Virus record (IMG/VR): IMGVR_UViG_3300022542_000207
Location: 1 to 24,622 of that record
Origin: a virus
Strand: one strand, 5' to 3'
DNA length: 24,622 nt
Shown here: positions 1 through 8,760 of the stretch, in pieces
How positions within the stretch are numbered: position 1 is the first letter of the stretch
How the letters are laid out: the number at the start of each line of letters is the position of its first letter
The notes under the pieces: model-generated
What the model was told of the DNA's origin: nothing
What the model saw: only the letters and a program-made list of their open reading frames with translations
Database searches by the model: none
Program-made: the position numbers and the translations under genes

Positions 1-2
1 CC

Positions 3-1115
3 AATGCTTCACCATCTAATGATATATTAATTGAATTAGATCAAGTGTTAAGTACGGTTATTTTTAATAATATAACTATTACATACGATGGAAGTAGTAC
101 CGCTGCTGGTATAGAAATATATTTGAATGGGGTAAAAGGTACATATAATATAATTAGAGATAACTTATCAGCTACTATTATAAATAACTCGAATTTTTTA
201 ATTGGTAAACGTGTTGGTGTAAACTATGAAGGTGCAATAGATGAAGTATCTGTATATTATACAGTACTATCACAAACAGAAGTAACAGATATCTATAATT
301 TAGGTAGAACTAATCCAGACCTCACAACAATAGATGCTTATAATACCAATGGTATAAGTCATTGGAGAATGGGTGAGAATGATACGTTTGTTTCTCCTAA
401 TTGGACTATTGTTGATGAACTAAGAAGAGAGTGGACTGAATATGATGGGATTAATGAATATACAACAATGGGTGATGTTTTAGAATTTGATAGAACAGAT
501 AATTTTAGTTATTCGTTTTGGTTAAATTATGATACAAATAATTCTGCTGTAATTTCTAAATTAGATTCAAGCGCTCCAAATAGTGGTTATGAGATATCAT
601 TAACAAGTAGTGATGAAATATTATTTTCACTTATTAATAATGGTTCAACCAATCGTTATAGAAAAAAAACGACCACTATGTTATCAAATGGTGTTTGGTA
701 TAATATAGTTTGTGTATGGGATGGCACAATGAAAATTTATATAGATGGTATATCTGATACTTTGGTGACAATTGCGACAAATTTATCATCATCAATATTA
801 AATAATATACCATTAGAATTAGGTGCAAGGAACGGAACATTTTTATTAGATGGTAATTTAGATGATGTATCTGTTTATAACGTAGCTCTATCACAATTAG
901 AAGTTACTGATATTTATAATAGGAGTAGAAATAGTCCAGACTATTCAAACATCACAGGGATAGTTTCACATTGGAAGTTGGAAGTTTTAAATCCAACAGA
1001 CCAAATAGGTGCAAACGATGGTACATCTGTTAATCAAACATCATCAAATCTATTAAATGATATTAATGATGGAACATCTAATAATATGGATGTGAATAAT
1101 AAAGTTTGTGAATAA
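3..1115 (+). CDS. LamG (concanavalin A-like) domain virion appendage protein, 5' partial
   Basis: The reading frame is open to the left edge of the window, so the N-terminus is missing; the GTG at 45 lies inside the gene. The visible part has two jelly-roll LamG/Laminin_G_3-type domains. The first ends with AIDEVSVYYTVLSQTEVTDIYN and the second with LDDVSVYNVALSQLEVTDIYN, the typical closing signature of these domains (EIYLNG and KIYIDG strands precede them). Each repeat opens with an HWRMGE / HWKLE motif, and a third unit starts near the C-terminus but is not completed. LamG domains bind glycans or surface polymers, so a role as a tail fibre or head-decoration adhesin that contacts the host capsule is likely (inference). 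It is the first visible gene of the rightward late block. The domain call is firm; the exact place in the virion is not. Confidence 0.8.
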   Translation, partial: NASPSNDILIELDQVLSTVIFNNITITYDGSSTAAGIEIYLNGVKGTYNIIRDNLSATIINNSNFLIGKRVGVNYEGAIDEVSVYYTVLSQTEVTDIYNLGRTNPDLTTIDAYNTNGISHWRMGENDTFVSPNWTIVDELRREWTEYDGINEYTTMGDVLEFDRTDNFSYSFWLNYDTNNSAVISKLDSSAPNSGYEISLTSSDEILFSLINNGSTNRYRKKTTTMLSNGVWYNIVCVWDGTMKIYIDGISDTLVTIATNLSSSILNNIPLELGARNGTFLLDGNLDDVSVYNVALSQLEVTDIYNRSRNSPDYSNITGIVSHWKLEVLNPTDQIGANDGTSVNQTSSNLLNDINDGTSNNMDVNNKVCE

Positions 1116-1132
1116 AAAATTAAAATAATAAA

Positions 1133-1429
1133 ATGAATTTAGAAAGAAGATATTTTATAATGGATAAATTACAAGCAGCAGAGGATGATGAAAAACAAGC
1201 ATTACAAATGTGTATAGGAATGATGTATACACAGAGATATAGTTTGGACGGTTCTAAATTATTAATAAAAACTACACAACACACAATTAATCAGATTTTA
1301 TCTATCTATCCAGAATTTACTGAACAAGATATAATGGATAATACATTCAGTAAAGAATATACATTAGAACAAATCAAAGTAATTATGAATAGTTCAGAAT
1401 GGACAGCCCCCTTCGATTTGGATATATAA
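1133..1429 (+). CDS. hypothetical protein in the tail gene block
   Basis: A 98-residue protein that I do not recognise. It is mostly polar and predicted helical, with an acidic stretch (AAEDDEKQ) near the N-terminus and a Met/Tyr-rich segment MCIGMMYTQRY. The ATG at 1133 follows an A-rich leader (AAAATAATAAA), like other starts of this phage; the in-frame ATG at 1160 (MDKLQAAED) is a possible alternative giving 89 residues. It sits 17 bases after the LamG gene and 19 bases before the next gene in the same direction, so it is probably co-transcribed with the tail genes. A small tail or assembly protein is plausible by position only. Confidence 0.6.
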   Translation: MNLERRYFIMDKLQAAEDDEKQALQMCIGMMYTQRYSLDGSKLLIKTTQHTINQILSIYPEFTEQDIMDNTFSKEYTLEQIKVIMNSSEWTAPFDLDI

Positions 1430-1448
1430 TTAAAAGAAAGAAAGAATT

Positions 1449-1799
1449 ATGGCAAGAATCAGTGCAAAGAATAAGAAGAAATTAAAAGTATTAAATAATA
1501 AATTAACTAAGTTATTAAGAAAGTATATAAAAGATAATCATTTTCAAACTGGAAATATGATGCGAAATACTGCTACAAAAATGGAAGTTAAGAGAAATTA
1601 CCAAGTAATTATATATCTTAGATCTACTACAGATTATTGGAAATATGTTGAAGGTGATTTTGATATTATAGACAAAGCATTCATAGGATCTAAATATAAA
1701 AAGATTATGAGTGATGTTGGTGATGTTATAGCAGATTGGATTGGTGATGATATAGCAAATAGTGTTGATGTTGATATTGTAGATAAAACAACAGCATAA
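1449..1799 (+). CDS. putative tail-completion / head-tail joining protein (HK97 gp10-like)
   Basis: A 116-residue protein with a very basic N-terminus (KNKKKLKVLNNKLTKLLRK) followed by a TGNMMRNTATKMEV segment and YWKYVEGDF. This resembles the TG.L..S / Y..yvEyGt pattern of HK97-gp10-like and related neck or tail-completion proteins that sit at the top of the tail tube. Length fits that family (about 110-150 residues). The ATG at 1449 is preceded by the A-rich leader AAAGAAAGAATT. Its neighbours are tail genes. The assignment rests on a short motif and context, so it could equally be another small tail component. Confidence 0.45.
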   Translation: MARISAKNKKKLKVLNNKLTKLLRKYIKDNHFQTGNMMRNTATKMEVKRNYQVIIYLRSTTDYWKYVEGDFDIIDKAFIGSKYKKIMSDVGDVIADWIGDDIANSVDVDIVDKTTA

Positions 1800-1817
1800 A
1801 AACATATAACTTTCAAA

Positions 1818-1825
1818 TATATTTA
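1818..1825 (+). promoter_or_regulatory. candidate late promoter element TATATTTA
   Basis: TATATTTA followed by TTAATAT, 24 bases before the ATG at 1849. The same octamer occurs at 6383, 11928 and 14260, each time 24-28 bases before a gene start and each followed by an AT-rich stretch. No good upstream TTTG box is visible here. Confidence 0.4.
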
Positions 1826-1848
1826 TTAATATAAAATAAATTTAACTT

Positions 1849-3285
1849 ATGGCAATAACAATTCATATCCAACCACAGGAAGTACAACCTGTTTATAATG
1901 AAATAATAACTGTGTTATCATCTGATAATGATGATCAAGATAATTTTCAATATATAATAGACATAAATATAAATGGAACACCAGAAGCAAGATTAAAAAT
2001 TCAAAATAATCCAGAAGGTTTTGGTGTTATTGATTTACATAAACATATAGAACCTTATGTGACTTATGATTTAGATCATGATGAATTGAGTTCATATAGA
2101 AATGTTCCTAATATGTTTACAGAATATGATGTTACATTAAGCGAAGAATATATCCCAACAATTCCTATTACTGATATAACAGACAATGGCGGTGGAACAT
2201 TACAAGTAACAGCAGGTACACATGGTTTTGCTGCAGGAAATGTGGTTAAAATTTCAAATAGTGATGTCACTGTTTATGATGGAACATATAGTATTGTTTC
2301 TGTTAACACTACAACATTTGTAATAACAGGGACATATACATCAGATGCAACATCAGCGGACGTAAGATTGACATCAGCAGTTGCTGAAATATTCACATCA
2401 ACTTCTGTATTTAGTGGAACTAAATATGCTTTTAATGGTGTAGAGAATTGGGTTGATGTTCCTAATTGGGACTTTACTGATTATCAATTCTCTACAAGTG
2501 GTGATGCTTGTTTTTTAACAAGTGTAGCAAACACAGGATTTATAATGACACAAGAAAGTAGAATGTGGTTTAATATGTATAATTTTGATACACCAAGTAA
2601 TAATGAATTTGATGGTATTACAATCGAAAAATTCCAAAATGGTACAAGTGGTGGGAGTGTTGTTATTGCTAATCCAGCTTTAGCTAATCCTTTTATTGGT
2701 ATCGGTGTTGGTGTATGGAATATTAATAATAGTTCCGAAATATCAGGAAGTAATCCTAATTTTTTAGTAGGTGCTGATAGTTATACATTAATAGGAACAT
2801 CTGTATCAGGAAGTAATTATAGTAGTAAAAAATATACATTCTCAATAAAAGATGAATGTTCAAGATACGAAACATTCCAATTTATCTATATGGATAGATT
2901 AGGAAGTTTTGTACCGATTACATTTAATTTATTAAGCAGAGAGAATGTTACTATTGATAAAACATCATTTAAAAAGAATCATGGAAGTTATAATTCAACA
3001 ACAAATAGTTGGGGATATAATAGTTATGATAGAGGTAAGACAAGATTAGATACAAGAGTTAATAGAAGAATCACAGTTAATAGTTCTTGGGTAACTGAAA
3101 CAATGTCTTCTTATATAGATGAAATGTATGCATCACCAGAAGTTTATCATATAGACGAATCTGGTAATATGTTTGGAATTGATATTTTGAAGAGTAATTA
3201 TGATGTTAAAACAAGAATCAATGATCAATTGTTTAATCATACATTTGATTTTGAATATTCATTTAATGATGCTCAACAAAAATAA
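1849..3285 (+). CDS. phage tail/virion structural protein with FCCH-like module
   Basis: A 478-residue protein. Residues about 105-178 (GGTLQVTAGTHGFAAGNVVKI through VYDGTYSIVSVNTTTFVITG) match the pattern of the small beta module known from the FCCH domain of ubiquitin-activating enzymes and often found in phage tail proteins. The N-terminal part (FQYIIDININGTPEARLKIQNN) and the C-terminal part (FSIKDECSRYETFQFIYMDRLGSF, then a Tyr/Asn-rich region) are beta-rich, as in tail-associated proteins of Bacteroidota phages. The ATG at 1849 is followed by AIT, a typical structural protein start. It lies 8 bases before a small membrane protein and just before the large tail/baseplate protein. A structural role is likely; the precise position in the tail is unknown. 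Confidence 0.6.
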   Translation: MAITIHIQPQEVQPVYNEIITVLSSDNDDQDNFQYIIDININGTPEARLKIQNNPEGFGVIDLHKHIEPYVTYDLDHDELSSYRNVPNMFTEYDVTLSEEYIPTIPITDITDNGGGTLQVTAGTHGFAAGNVVKISNSDVTVYDGTYSIVSVNTTTFVITGTYTSDATSADVRLTSAVAEIFTSTSVFSGTKYAFNGVENWVDVPNWDFTDYQFSTSGDACFLTSVANTGFIMTQESRMWFNMYNFDTPSNNEFDGITIEKFQNGTSGGSVVIANPALANPFIGIGVGVWNINNSSEISGSNPNFLVGADSYTLIGTSVSGSNYSSKKYTFSIKDECSRYETFQFIYMDRLGSFVPITFNLLSRENVTIDKTSFKKNHGSYNSTTNSWGYNSYDRGKTRLDTRVNRRITVNSSWVTETMSSYIDEMYASPEVYHIDESGNMFGIDILKSNYDVKTRINDQLFNHTFDFEYSFNDAQQK

Positions 3286-3293
3286 TAATAATT

Positions 3294-3524
3294 ATGGGAA
3301 AGATAGAAGAATTAAAACACGAACATAGTGAAATAAAAAATATAGTTAGAGATTTGTGGAATGAATTTAAGGTAATGAATTGGTTTTATAAAATATTAAC
3401 AATAATATCAATGTCATTTTCATTTCCAATAGTTTTAACTTATATGATATTTAAATCATTAATTAATAGATTAATAAAAAACCCAATAGTTTGGTTATAT
3501 AAAAAATTATTTAGAAAAGAATAA
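3294..3524 (+). CDS. small membrane protein in tail operon
   Basis: A 76-residue protein with a charged N-terminal helix (residues 1-25, EELKHEHSEIKNIVRDLWNEF), a hydrophobic segment at about 30-55 (WFYKILTIISMSFSFPIVL then TYMIF) that fits one membrane span, and a basic C-terminus (LYKKLFRKE). The stop codon TAA overlaps the next ATG (TAATG at 3522-3526), which suggests translational coupling with the 946-residue tail protein. I do not recognise a family. A lysis accessory protein is conceivable from size and topology, but the better holin candidate is at 16689. Confidence 0.65.
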   Translation: MGKIEELKHEHSEIKNIVRDLWNEFKVMNWFYKILTIISMSFSFPIVLTYMIFKSLINRLIKNPIVWLYKKLFRKE

Positions 3525-6364
3525 TGGAAGATAGAATAGAAATAATATTAGCAGATGGAAATACTTTAGATATTAGTAATAATATACCATTTCCTTTAAA
3601 TTATCAAATTGATGATATTCGAAACCCATCTACAACAAATGGAAATTATTCAAAGACTATAAAAATACCTGGGACAAAAAATAACAATATTAGATTAGGA
3701 AATCTATTTGATATTAATTCAGATTTTACATATTTTAATCCTAATATAAAATCATATGCTAAAATTATAGTAAATTCAATTACTATGATGGATGGGTTTT
3801 TTCAATTAAGAAATATTGAAAAATTGATAAATGTAGATTCCCAAGGAAATGAAATTCAATATGATATAATTTTTTATGAGAATGTTTCTGATTTATTTAA
3901 TATTATAGATAATAAATTTTTAAATGAATTAGATTTATCAGATTTAGATCATACACTTTCAAGAACAGAAATAGAAACTACTTGGACAGAAGATTACACA
4001 TACGGATATTTATATCCATTAAACCCACCAACTAATAAAGAATTAATTTATAGTAGTGATAATTTCAAACCTGCTTTATATCATAGAACTATTTTAGAAA
4101 AGATAGTAGAAGATGCTGGTTATAAATTATCAGGATCTTTTTTCACAGATGGTAATGAGCAATATTACAATAAAGAGGTTATACCATTTACGGATACAGG
4201 ATATAAATTTGATAAAGAAATATTAGAAGCTAAACAATTTAGAGCTGGTACACTAACAGGATATAATGAAACTATCGTTGATATTGACCAATATGAAGCA
4301 TATGCTGATAGAAATCAACCATTAGCAGTACCAGGTGTATTAATATTAGATGATGATACGACAGATCCTAATTTTGATAATGGTTCAAATTGGGATACAA
4401 CATTACAAATATGGACAATCCCAAGTTCTGGTGCTTACGATTTAACAGTCCACGCAGATTTAGAGATTATATTATCTATGGATGACCAACATCATTCGTC
4501 TGCAATTTCTACTCCTTATGATCCACATCCATATGTTGATGATCCTTATTTGTTTTATGTTGGTGTCCAACCTATTATAAACGGTGTGAATGTAGCAACA
4601 AACATAATTTATAAAGAAGGTTTTGATATATTCCCATGGGCTATTTTTAAAAGCACAGATGTAGTAGAAAATATCACAATAGATTTAGATTTGTTTAATG
4701 GATTAACATTACAAACAGGTGACGAAGTTACTTTTAGATTTGTGTATTTCACAAAAAACGCATATACATATTTGAATGGATATGAAATGGTTGTGAATGT
4801 GAAAAATACTACTTATTTAAAAAACACACCAGTTAGTAATATCACATTAGATGGTGATACAGTTGAAATTAATAAATATTTACCTTCTAAAATAAAACAA
4901 TCTGATATATTTTTAGATTTACAAAGAAGATATAATCTTTTTTTCAGATTAGATCCGAATGCTGTTAATACAATTTTAGTATCAACTCGTGATGAATTTT
5001 ATTCAGATGGTATATCTGTTGATTGGTCTAATAAAAAAGATTTTTCTATCGAATCTATTGTATTATTAAGTGATTTACAAGATAAAAAATTGTTATTTAC
5101 ATACACAGATGATGATGATGATGCTAATAAAAATTACACAGATTCAACGACTGATATTTATGGACAAAAAAGAATAGAATATACAAACGAATTTACTAAT
5201 AGTGAAAAAGAAATCAAAACACCATTTAGCCCAACACCATTAGTTTATGGTGAAACGGATGATTATTCGTTTATAGTCCCCCATATTGAATTGGATAAAA
5301 ATATCAGAGTATTATATTATGGTGGATTAATAAATATGGAAAATGGTAGAACATGGTCATTTAAACACACTGATAGATCCACACAAAATATAACTTATAC
5401 GACATATCCATATATAGGGCATTTTGATAATCCATATAATCCTACAATAGATATGAATTTCGGAAGTAATAATTTCTATTACTATAATTCATTAGTAGCA
5501 ACAACAACAAATACGGCTTATAATAGATATTGGGCAAATTATGTAAATCAAGTTTCAACATCTAAAATGTTGAAATGTAAAATGAATCTTACTATTTCTG
5601 ATATTTCATTAATAAGAGATAATATGAATATGAAGATTTGGATAAATGATTCATATTATACTATAAATAAAATTATAGATTTTAATCCAAGTAACAAATC
5701 TCTAACTGATGTAGAATTAATTAAATTTGTACCATTTATTAAATTTGATCCTTTTGTTATACCAACAGGAACAGATTCGGTTGAAACAACATTACCACTT
5801 CAAGTACTTGATAATCTTCCACGAAAACCAAGACATATAATTTTTGATGGTGAACCTATATTAGTTAATAATTTAGATACTGATTCAGCAAGATTAAAAG
5901 GTATAGGTGATGTATCAGGAAATATCGCAACAGGAACAAATTATAAAAATGAAATCCAATCAACTGATTCTATTGTTTCTGGTGAAGATAATATAATAAA
6001 ACAAGACATTAATAATACAGTTGTGATTGGTGATAATAATTTGGTAAATAATAATTCTAAAAATATAGGTGTGCTTGGTGGTGATAATAATATAATTGAT
6101 ACAGAAGTTACTAACTCTTGGATAATAGGATCGTCTGATAAATATATATCAGAAAATAATGAAATATGGATAGGTGATGCTATCCATATCAAAGGTGGTG
6201 CTGTTTTATCTACATATAATCTAATTGAAGGTGGAAGAGATGAACTAAGAAATGTTTTTGCGACAAGCCCTGAAAATCTAATTGAAGGTGGAAGAGATGA
6301 AATACGAGCAACATTCCAAACAAATGTTATTAATCTAATTGAAGGTGGTGTTGATTCGTTATAA
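3524..6364 (+). CDS. large tail/baseplate-type structural protein with repeated C-terminus
   Basis: A 946-residue protein starting in the TAATG overlap. The N-terminus (NIPFPLNYQIDDIRNPSTTNGNYSKTIKIPGT, then LGNLFDIN) is of a type common in tail proteins of Bacteroidota phages. The middle is beta-rich with no catalytic motif that I recognise. Residues about 805-880 contain irregular NTVVIGDNN / IGVLGGDNN / SWIIGSS repeats, reminiscent of left-handed beta-roll (YadA-head-like) structure, and this theme continues in the next gene. The last 49 residues hold three copies of NLIEGG(R)DE(L/I)R at a 19-residue period. A distal tail or receptor-facing baseplate role is inferred from size, position and repeats. 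Confidence 0.7.
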   Translation: MEDRIEIILADGNTLDISNNIPFPLNYQIDDIRNPSTTNGNYSKTIKIPGTKNNNIRLGNLFDINSDFTYFNPNIKSYAKIIVNSITMMDGFFQLRNIEKLINVDSQGNEIQYDIIFYENVSDLFNIIDNKFLNELDLSDLDHTLSRTEIETTWTEDYTYGYLYPLNPPTNKELIYSSDNFKPALYHRTILEKIVEDAGYKLSGSFFTDGNEQYYNKEVIPFTDTGYKFDKEILEAKQFRAGTLTGYNETIVDIDQYEAYADRNQPLAVPGVLILDDDTTDPNFDNGSNWDTTLQIWTIPSSGAYDLTVHADLEIILSMDDQHHSSAISTPYDPHPYVDDPYLFYVGVQPIINGVNVATNIIYKEGFDIFPWAIFKSTDVVENITIDLDLFNGLTLQTGDEVTFRFVYFTKNAYTYLNGYEMVVNVKNTTYLKNTPVSNITLDGDTVEINKYLPSKIKQSDIFLDLQRRYNLFFRLDPNAVNTILVSTRDEFYSDGISVDWSNKKDFSIESIVLLSDLQDKKLLFTYTDDDDDANKNYTDSTTDIYGQKRIEYTNEFTNSEKEIKTPFSPTPLVYGETDDYSFIVPHIELDKNIRVLYYGGLINMENGRTWSFKHTDRSTQNITYTTYPYIGHFDNPYNPTIDMNFGSNNFYYYNSLVATTTNTAYNRYWANYVNQVSTSKMLKCKMNLTISDISLIRDNMNMKIWINDSYYTINKIIDFNPSNKSLTDVELIKFVPFIKFDPFVIPTGTDSVETTLPLQVLDNLPRKPRHIIFDGEPILVNNLDTDSARLKGIGDVSGNIATGTNYKNEIQSTDSIVSGEDNIIKQDINNTVVIGDNNLVNNNSKNIGVLGGDNNIIDTEVTNSWIIGSSDKYISENNEIWIGDAIHIKGGAVLSTYNLIEGGRDELRNVFATSPENLIEGGRDEIRATFQTNVINLIEGGVDSL
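6218..6361 (+). repeat. 57-bp in-frame tandem repeat (NLIEGGRDEIR)
   Basis: Three copies start at 6218, 6275 and 6332, exactly 57 bases apart. Each begins AATCTAATTGAAGGTGG and encodes NLIEGG; the first two continue RDELRNVFATSPE and RDEIRATFQTNVI, the third stops after VDSL at the end of the protein. Confidence 0.9.
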
Positions 6365-6383
6365 AAACACACAGACACCACCT
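6343..6383 (+). other. hairpin at the end of the 946-residue gene
   Basis: AGGTGGTGT (6343-6351) is perfectly complementary to ACACCACCT (6375-6383) with a 23-base loop that contains the stop codon. An AT-rich but not pure T tract follows, and the stem ends where the candidate promoter TATATTTA begins. It could be a weak terminator or mRNA end structure; the left arm is also part of a coding repeat, so chance is possible. Confidence 0.3.
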
Positions 6384-6390
6384 ATATTTA
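6383..6390 (+). promoter_or_regulatory. candidate late promoter element TATATTTA
   Basis: Second copy of the octamer, 26 bases before the ATG at 6416, in the 51-base gap between two structural genes. It follows a 9-bp hairpin, so this gap could be an end-and-restart point for transcription. Confidence 0.4.
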
Positions 6391-6415
6391 TAAATAAGTA
6401 AAAGATATTACAACT

Positions 6416-7495
6416 ATGGGAGTAAATAAAATAGATGCAAAAACAAGAATAAAGAGAAGTACAGTAACTACAACTGAACCAACAATTGGACCATCAGGTG
6501 ACCATACAGATGGTACATGGTCTTCAACTGATATTTACAGTGGTGAATTATTTTATAATGAACCAGATCAACGCCTATGGATTGGGACTGAAACAGGGAT
6601 AAGAGAATTTGTTTTAGGAAGTACTGCTGGTTCTTCTGCAAGTCCTTTTGTGTATGGAACTACAACAGGGATAACTCCCAAATTAGGAAGTAATACAGCA
6701 AGTGGTGGTTTTTCTGTTGTTTCAGGTGGAGAAGGCAATATAGCAAGTACTAATCACTCTACTGTAAGTGGTGGTAATGACAACACAGCAAATGGTGGTG
6801 TTGCCCCAACCGTTGGTGGTGGTGAAAACAACACAGCAAGTGGTAATCAACATCCAACAGTAAGTGGTGGAGCTATTAATACAGCAAGTGGTAATTATTC
6901 AACGGTTTGTGGTGGACTAATAAATACTGCAAGTACTATTTATTCATCAATAGCTGGTGGACATCATAATAGTACAAGTGTATATACTAATGTACATATA
7001 TCAGGGTCAAATTTGACAGCAACTTCAAGTAATGCAACTTTTGTTGAAAATTTAATCTCAACTGGTGTTGTTAATTCAGCAGGATCTATGACAAGTGGTA
7101 GTATTTCAACTGGTGCTATAACAGCGACTAGTATTTCAGCATTTTCAGCGACAGGAATTATAACAGCTGATTCAGGAATCACACAAAATGGTGTTAATTT
7201 AAAAACCAAAATACTTGATATTGGAGATTGGAATATGGATACAACAAATAGTATTAATGTTGCACACGGATTAACATTGGCTAATATAAGAAATATAACA
7301 TGGATAATTAGAGATGATGCTAATACTACATATTATTCCCCACATGATAATGTATTAGGATATTCTGCAAATATTAATACTATCGGAGCTACAAATATAA
7401 ATTTAGTTACAAACCTATCATCTTTATTTTCAACAACTGCATTCGATTCAACCTCTTACAACAGAGGTTGGATTACAATAACATATGTAGCATAA
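6416..7495 (+). CDS. tail fibre with YadA-head-like repeats
   Basis: A 359-residue protein. Residues about 98-190 carry repeated units of the form STVSGGNDNTANG / PTVGGGENNTASG / STVCGGLINTAS, with a period near 14-16 residues. This is the signature of the left-handed parallel beta-roll found in trimeric autotransporter heads (YadA/Hep_Hag type). Before it (residues 45-65, GELFYNEPDQRLWIGTETGI) is a motif common near the start of phage fibre proteins, and after it are Ser/Thr-rich repeats (TSGSISTGAITATSISAFS). The C-terminal 110 residues probably form the tip, ending in RGWITITYVA. A trimeric receptor-binding or linking fibre is the likely role. It follows the large tail protein, whose own C-terminal region has similar IGDNN repeats. 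Confidence 0.7.
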   Translation: MGVNKIDAKTRIKRSTVTTTEPTIGPSGDHTDGTWSSTDIYSGELFYNEPDQRLWIGTETGIREFVLGSTAGSSASPFVYGTTTGITPKLGSNTASGGFSVVSGGEGNIASTNHSTVSGGNDNTANGGVAPTVGGGENNTASGNQHPTVSGGAINTASGNYSTVCGGLINTASTIYSSIAGGHHNSTSVYTNVHISGSNLTATSSNATFVENLISTGVVNSAGSMTSGSISTGAITATSISAFSATGIITADSGITQNGVNLKTKILDIGDWNMDTTNSINVAHGLTLANIRNITWIIRDDANTTYYSPHDNVLGYSANINTIGATNINLVTNLSSLFSTTAFDSTSYNRGWITITYVA

Positions 7496-7521
7496 TAAAA
7501 ATAAAACAAATTTAAAATATT

Positions 7522-7668
7522 ATGGCACAACTTAACATTAACTTAAAATCACAAATAAAAATAATACCATCATATAGTGGTGTTTATAAAAAATATCCAA
7601 CCAAGAAAAATAAATTACAATTTACTTTGTGGTTTTTATTCTTTGAAATAGAATTTAAAAACAGATAA
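7522..7668 (+). CDS. small hypothetical protein (48 aa)
   Basis: A short ORF beginning MAQLNINLKSQIKII and ending WFLFFEIEFKNR. It fills the otherwise empty gap between the fibre gene and the next structural gene, has the house-style A-rich leader (TTTAAAATATT before the ATG) and ends in TAA 7 bases before the next start, all as expected of a real gene here. It is basic in the middle (YKKYPTKKNK) and has an aromatic, hydrophobic patch (FTLWFLFFEIEF) too short to be a confident membrane span. Function unknown. Confidence 0.55.
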   Translation: MAQLNINLKSQIKIIPSYSGVYKKYPTKKNKLQFTLWFLFFEIEFKNR

Positions 7669-7675
7669 TAATAAA

Positions 7676-8752
7676 ATGAGCGAAATAATATATAATACAC
7701 ATGACGACGACCATGGAATCACAAGAGCTATTGTGACCGCAACAGGTTGTGTATCAATAACAGACCCACAAATGCAAGTAGCAATAGCTGGTGGGACAGG
7801 TGTGTCTGTGTTAAATAAATATGGTAAGAATCCTGATATTGATACAGGTACAGTACCAGAAGATGTTATTGATACGGGTGGATTAGTCCAATTCCCAACA
7901 CAAGATAGAATCCATCAAATAGTATCAACATCAGCACAAGATGTTGGTATATTGAGAAGTACAGGAACAATTGAATCAAATACAGGAACAACTTTATATG
8001 ACTCTACTGCTACATTTGTATCTGATGGTGTTGTAGTTGGAGATCAAGTTTTAGATGATTCTGACCAAGACCATTCAATAGTTACTGCTGTTACTGAACA
8101 AACATTAACAGTTGAATTATGGCATCATGGTGGAGATGAAGATAAAACTGGTGATAGTTATAGAATTGTAAATCCAAGTGGAACAGGTACTGCTGTATTA
8201 CATATAAAATCAGCTTATAAGAAAGGTGATGAAACACCTTATACGGAATTTGTTATTATGAATGGTACTACAAACGTTCCAACAGTTAATGCTTTATTTA
8301 GAATTAATAGAATGCATGGTCATGGAGCAGGAAGTAGTAATTCAAATGTTGGTACTATTTCAGCAACTGCTGATACAGATGGTACAGTATCAGCACAAAT
8401 AAACCCTACAAATGGACAAACCCAAATGGCTGTTGCTTATGTGCCAGCAGGACATATAGGAGTAATAACAAATTATTATGGTTCTATATTTAGAGCAGGA
8501 GTAGCATCAGAAGCTATGGCTGAATTAGAAATGAGAAGTAATTTATGGAGTACTGATAGTAATAATCTTGAACATTCGATGGGTATATCAGTTAGTGGTG
8601 GTCCGTCAACTAAAAATTTTAATCCTTATAAAACAATAGGATCAGAAACAGATGTTTGGTTGCGAGTAAATAATGTGTCTGATAATAATACTATCTTTTT
8701 TGGTGGATTTGATATCATATTGGTTAAAAAATCACAGATAATTAAAAAATAA
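7676..8752 (+). CDS. phage virion structural protein (KYGKNPDIDT family)
   Basis: A 358-residue protein. The segment VLNKYGKNPDIDTGTVPEDVIDTGG (about residues 45-70) followed by IVSTSAQDVG and later MNGTTNVPTVNALFRINRMH and NVGTISATADTDGTV matches a widely distributed family of virion proteins from tailed phages of marine and other bacteria. These are usually annotated only as structural proteins and are mostly beta-rich. The family may decorate the head or form part of the tail; which is unknown here. The gene sits directly before the tape measure gene (8-base gap). The protein has no signal peptide or membrane segment. Confidence 0.65.
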   Translation: MSEIIYNTHDDDHGITRAIVTATGCVSITDPQMQVAIAGGTGVSVLNKYGKNPDIDTGTVPEDVIDTGGLVQFPTQDRIHQIVSTSAQDVGILRSTGTIESNTGTTLYDSTATFVSDGVVVGDQVLDDSDQDHSIVTAVTEQTLTVELWHHGGDEDKTGDSYRIVNPSGTGTAVLHIKSAYKKGDETPYTEFVIMNGTTNVPTVNALFRINRMHGHGAGSSNSNVGTISATADTDGTVSAQINPTNGQTQMAVAYVPAGHIGVITNYYGSIFRAGVASEAMAELEMRSNLWSTDSNNLEHSMGISVSGGPSTKNFNPYKTIGSETDVWLRVNNVSDNNTIFFGGFDIILVKKSQIIKK

Positions 8753-8760
8753 TAATAACA

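Noticed and set aside
5941-6381. 146-residue antisense frame opposite the end of the large tail protein, with SLPPSIR repeats
   Set aside because: The repeats are the complement of the NLIEGGRDE coding repeat; no leader or independent support.
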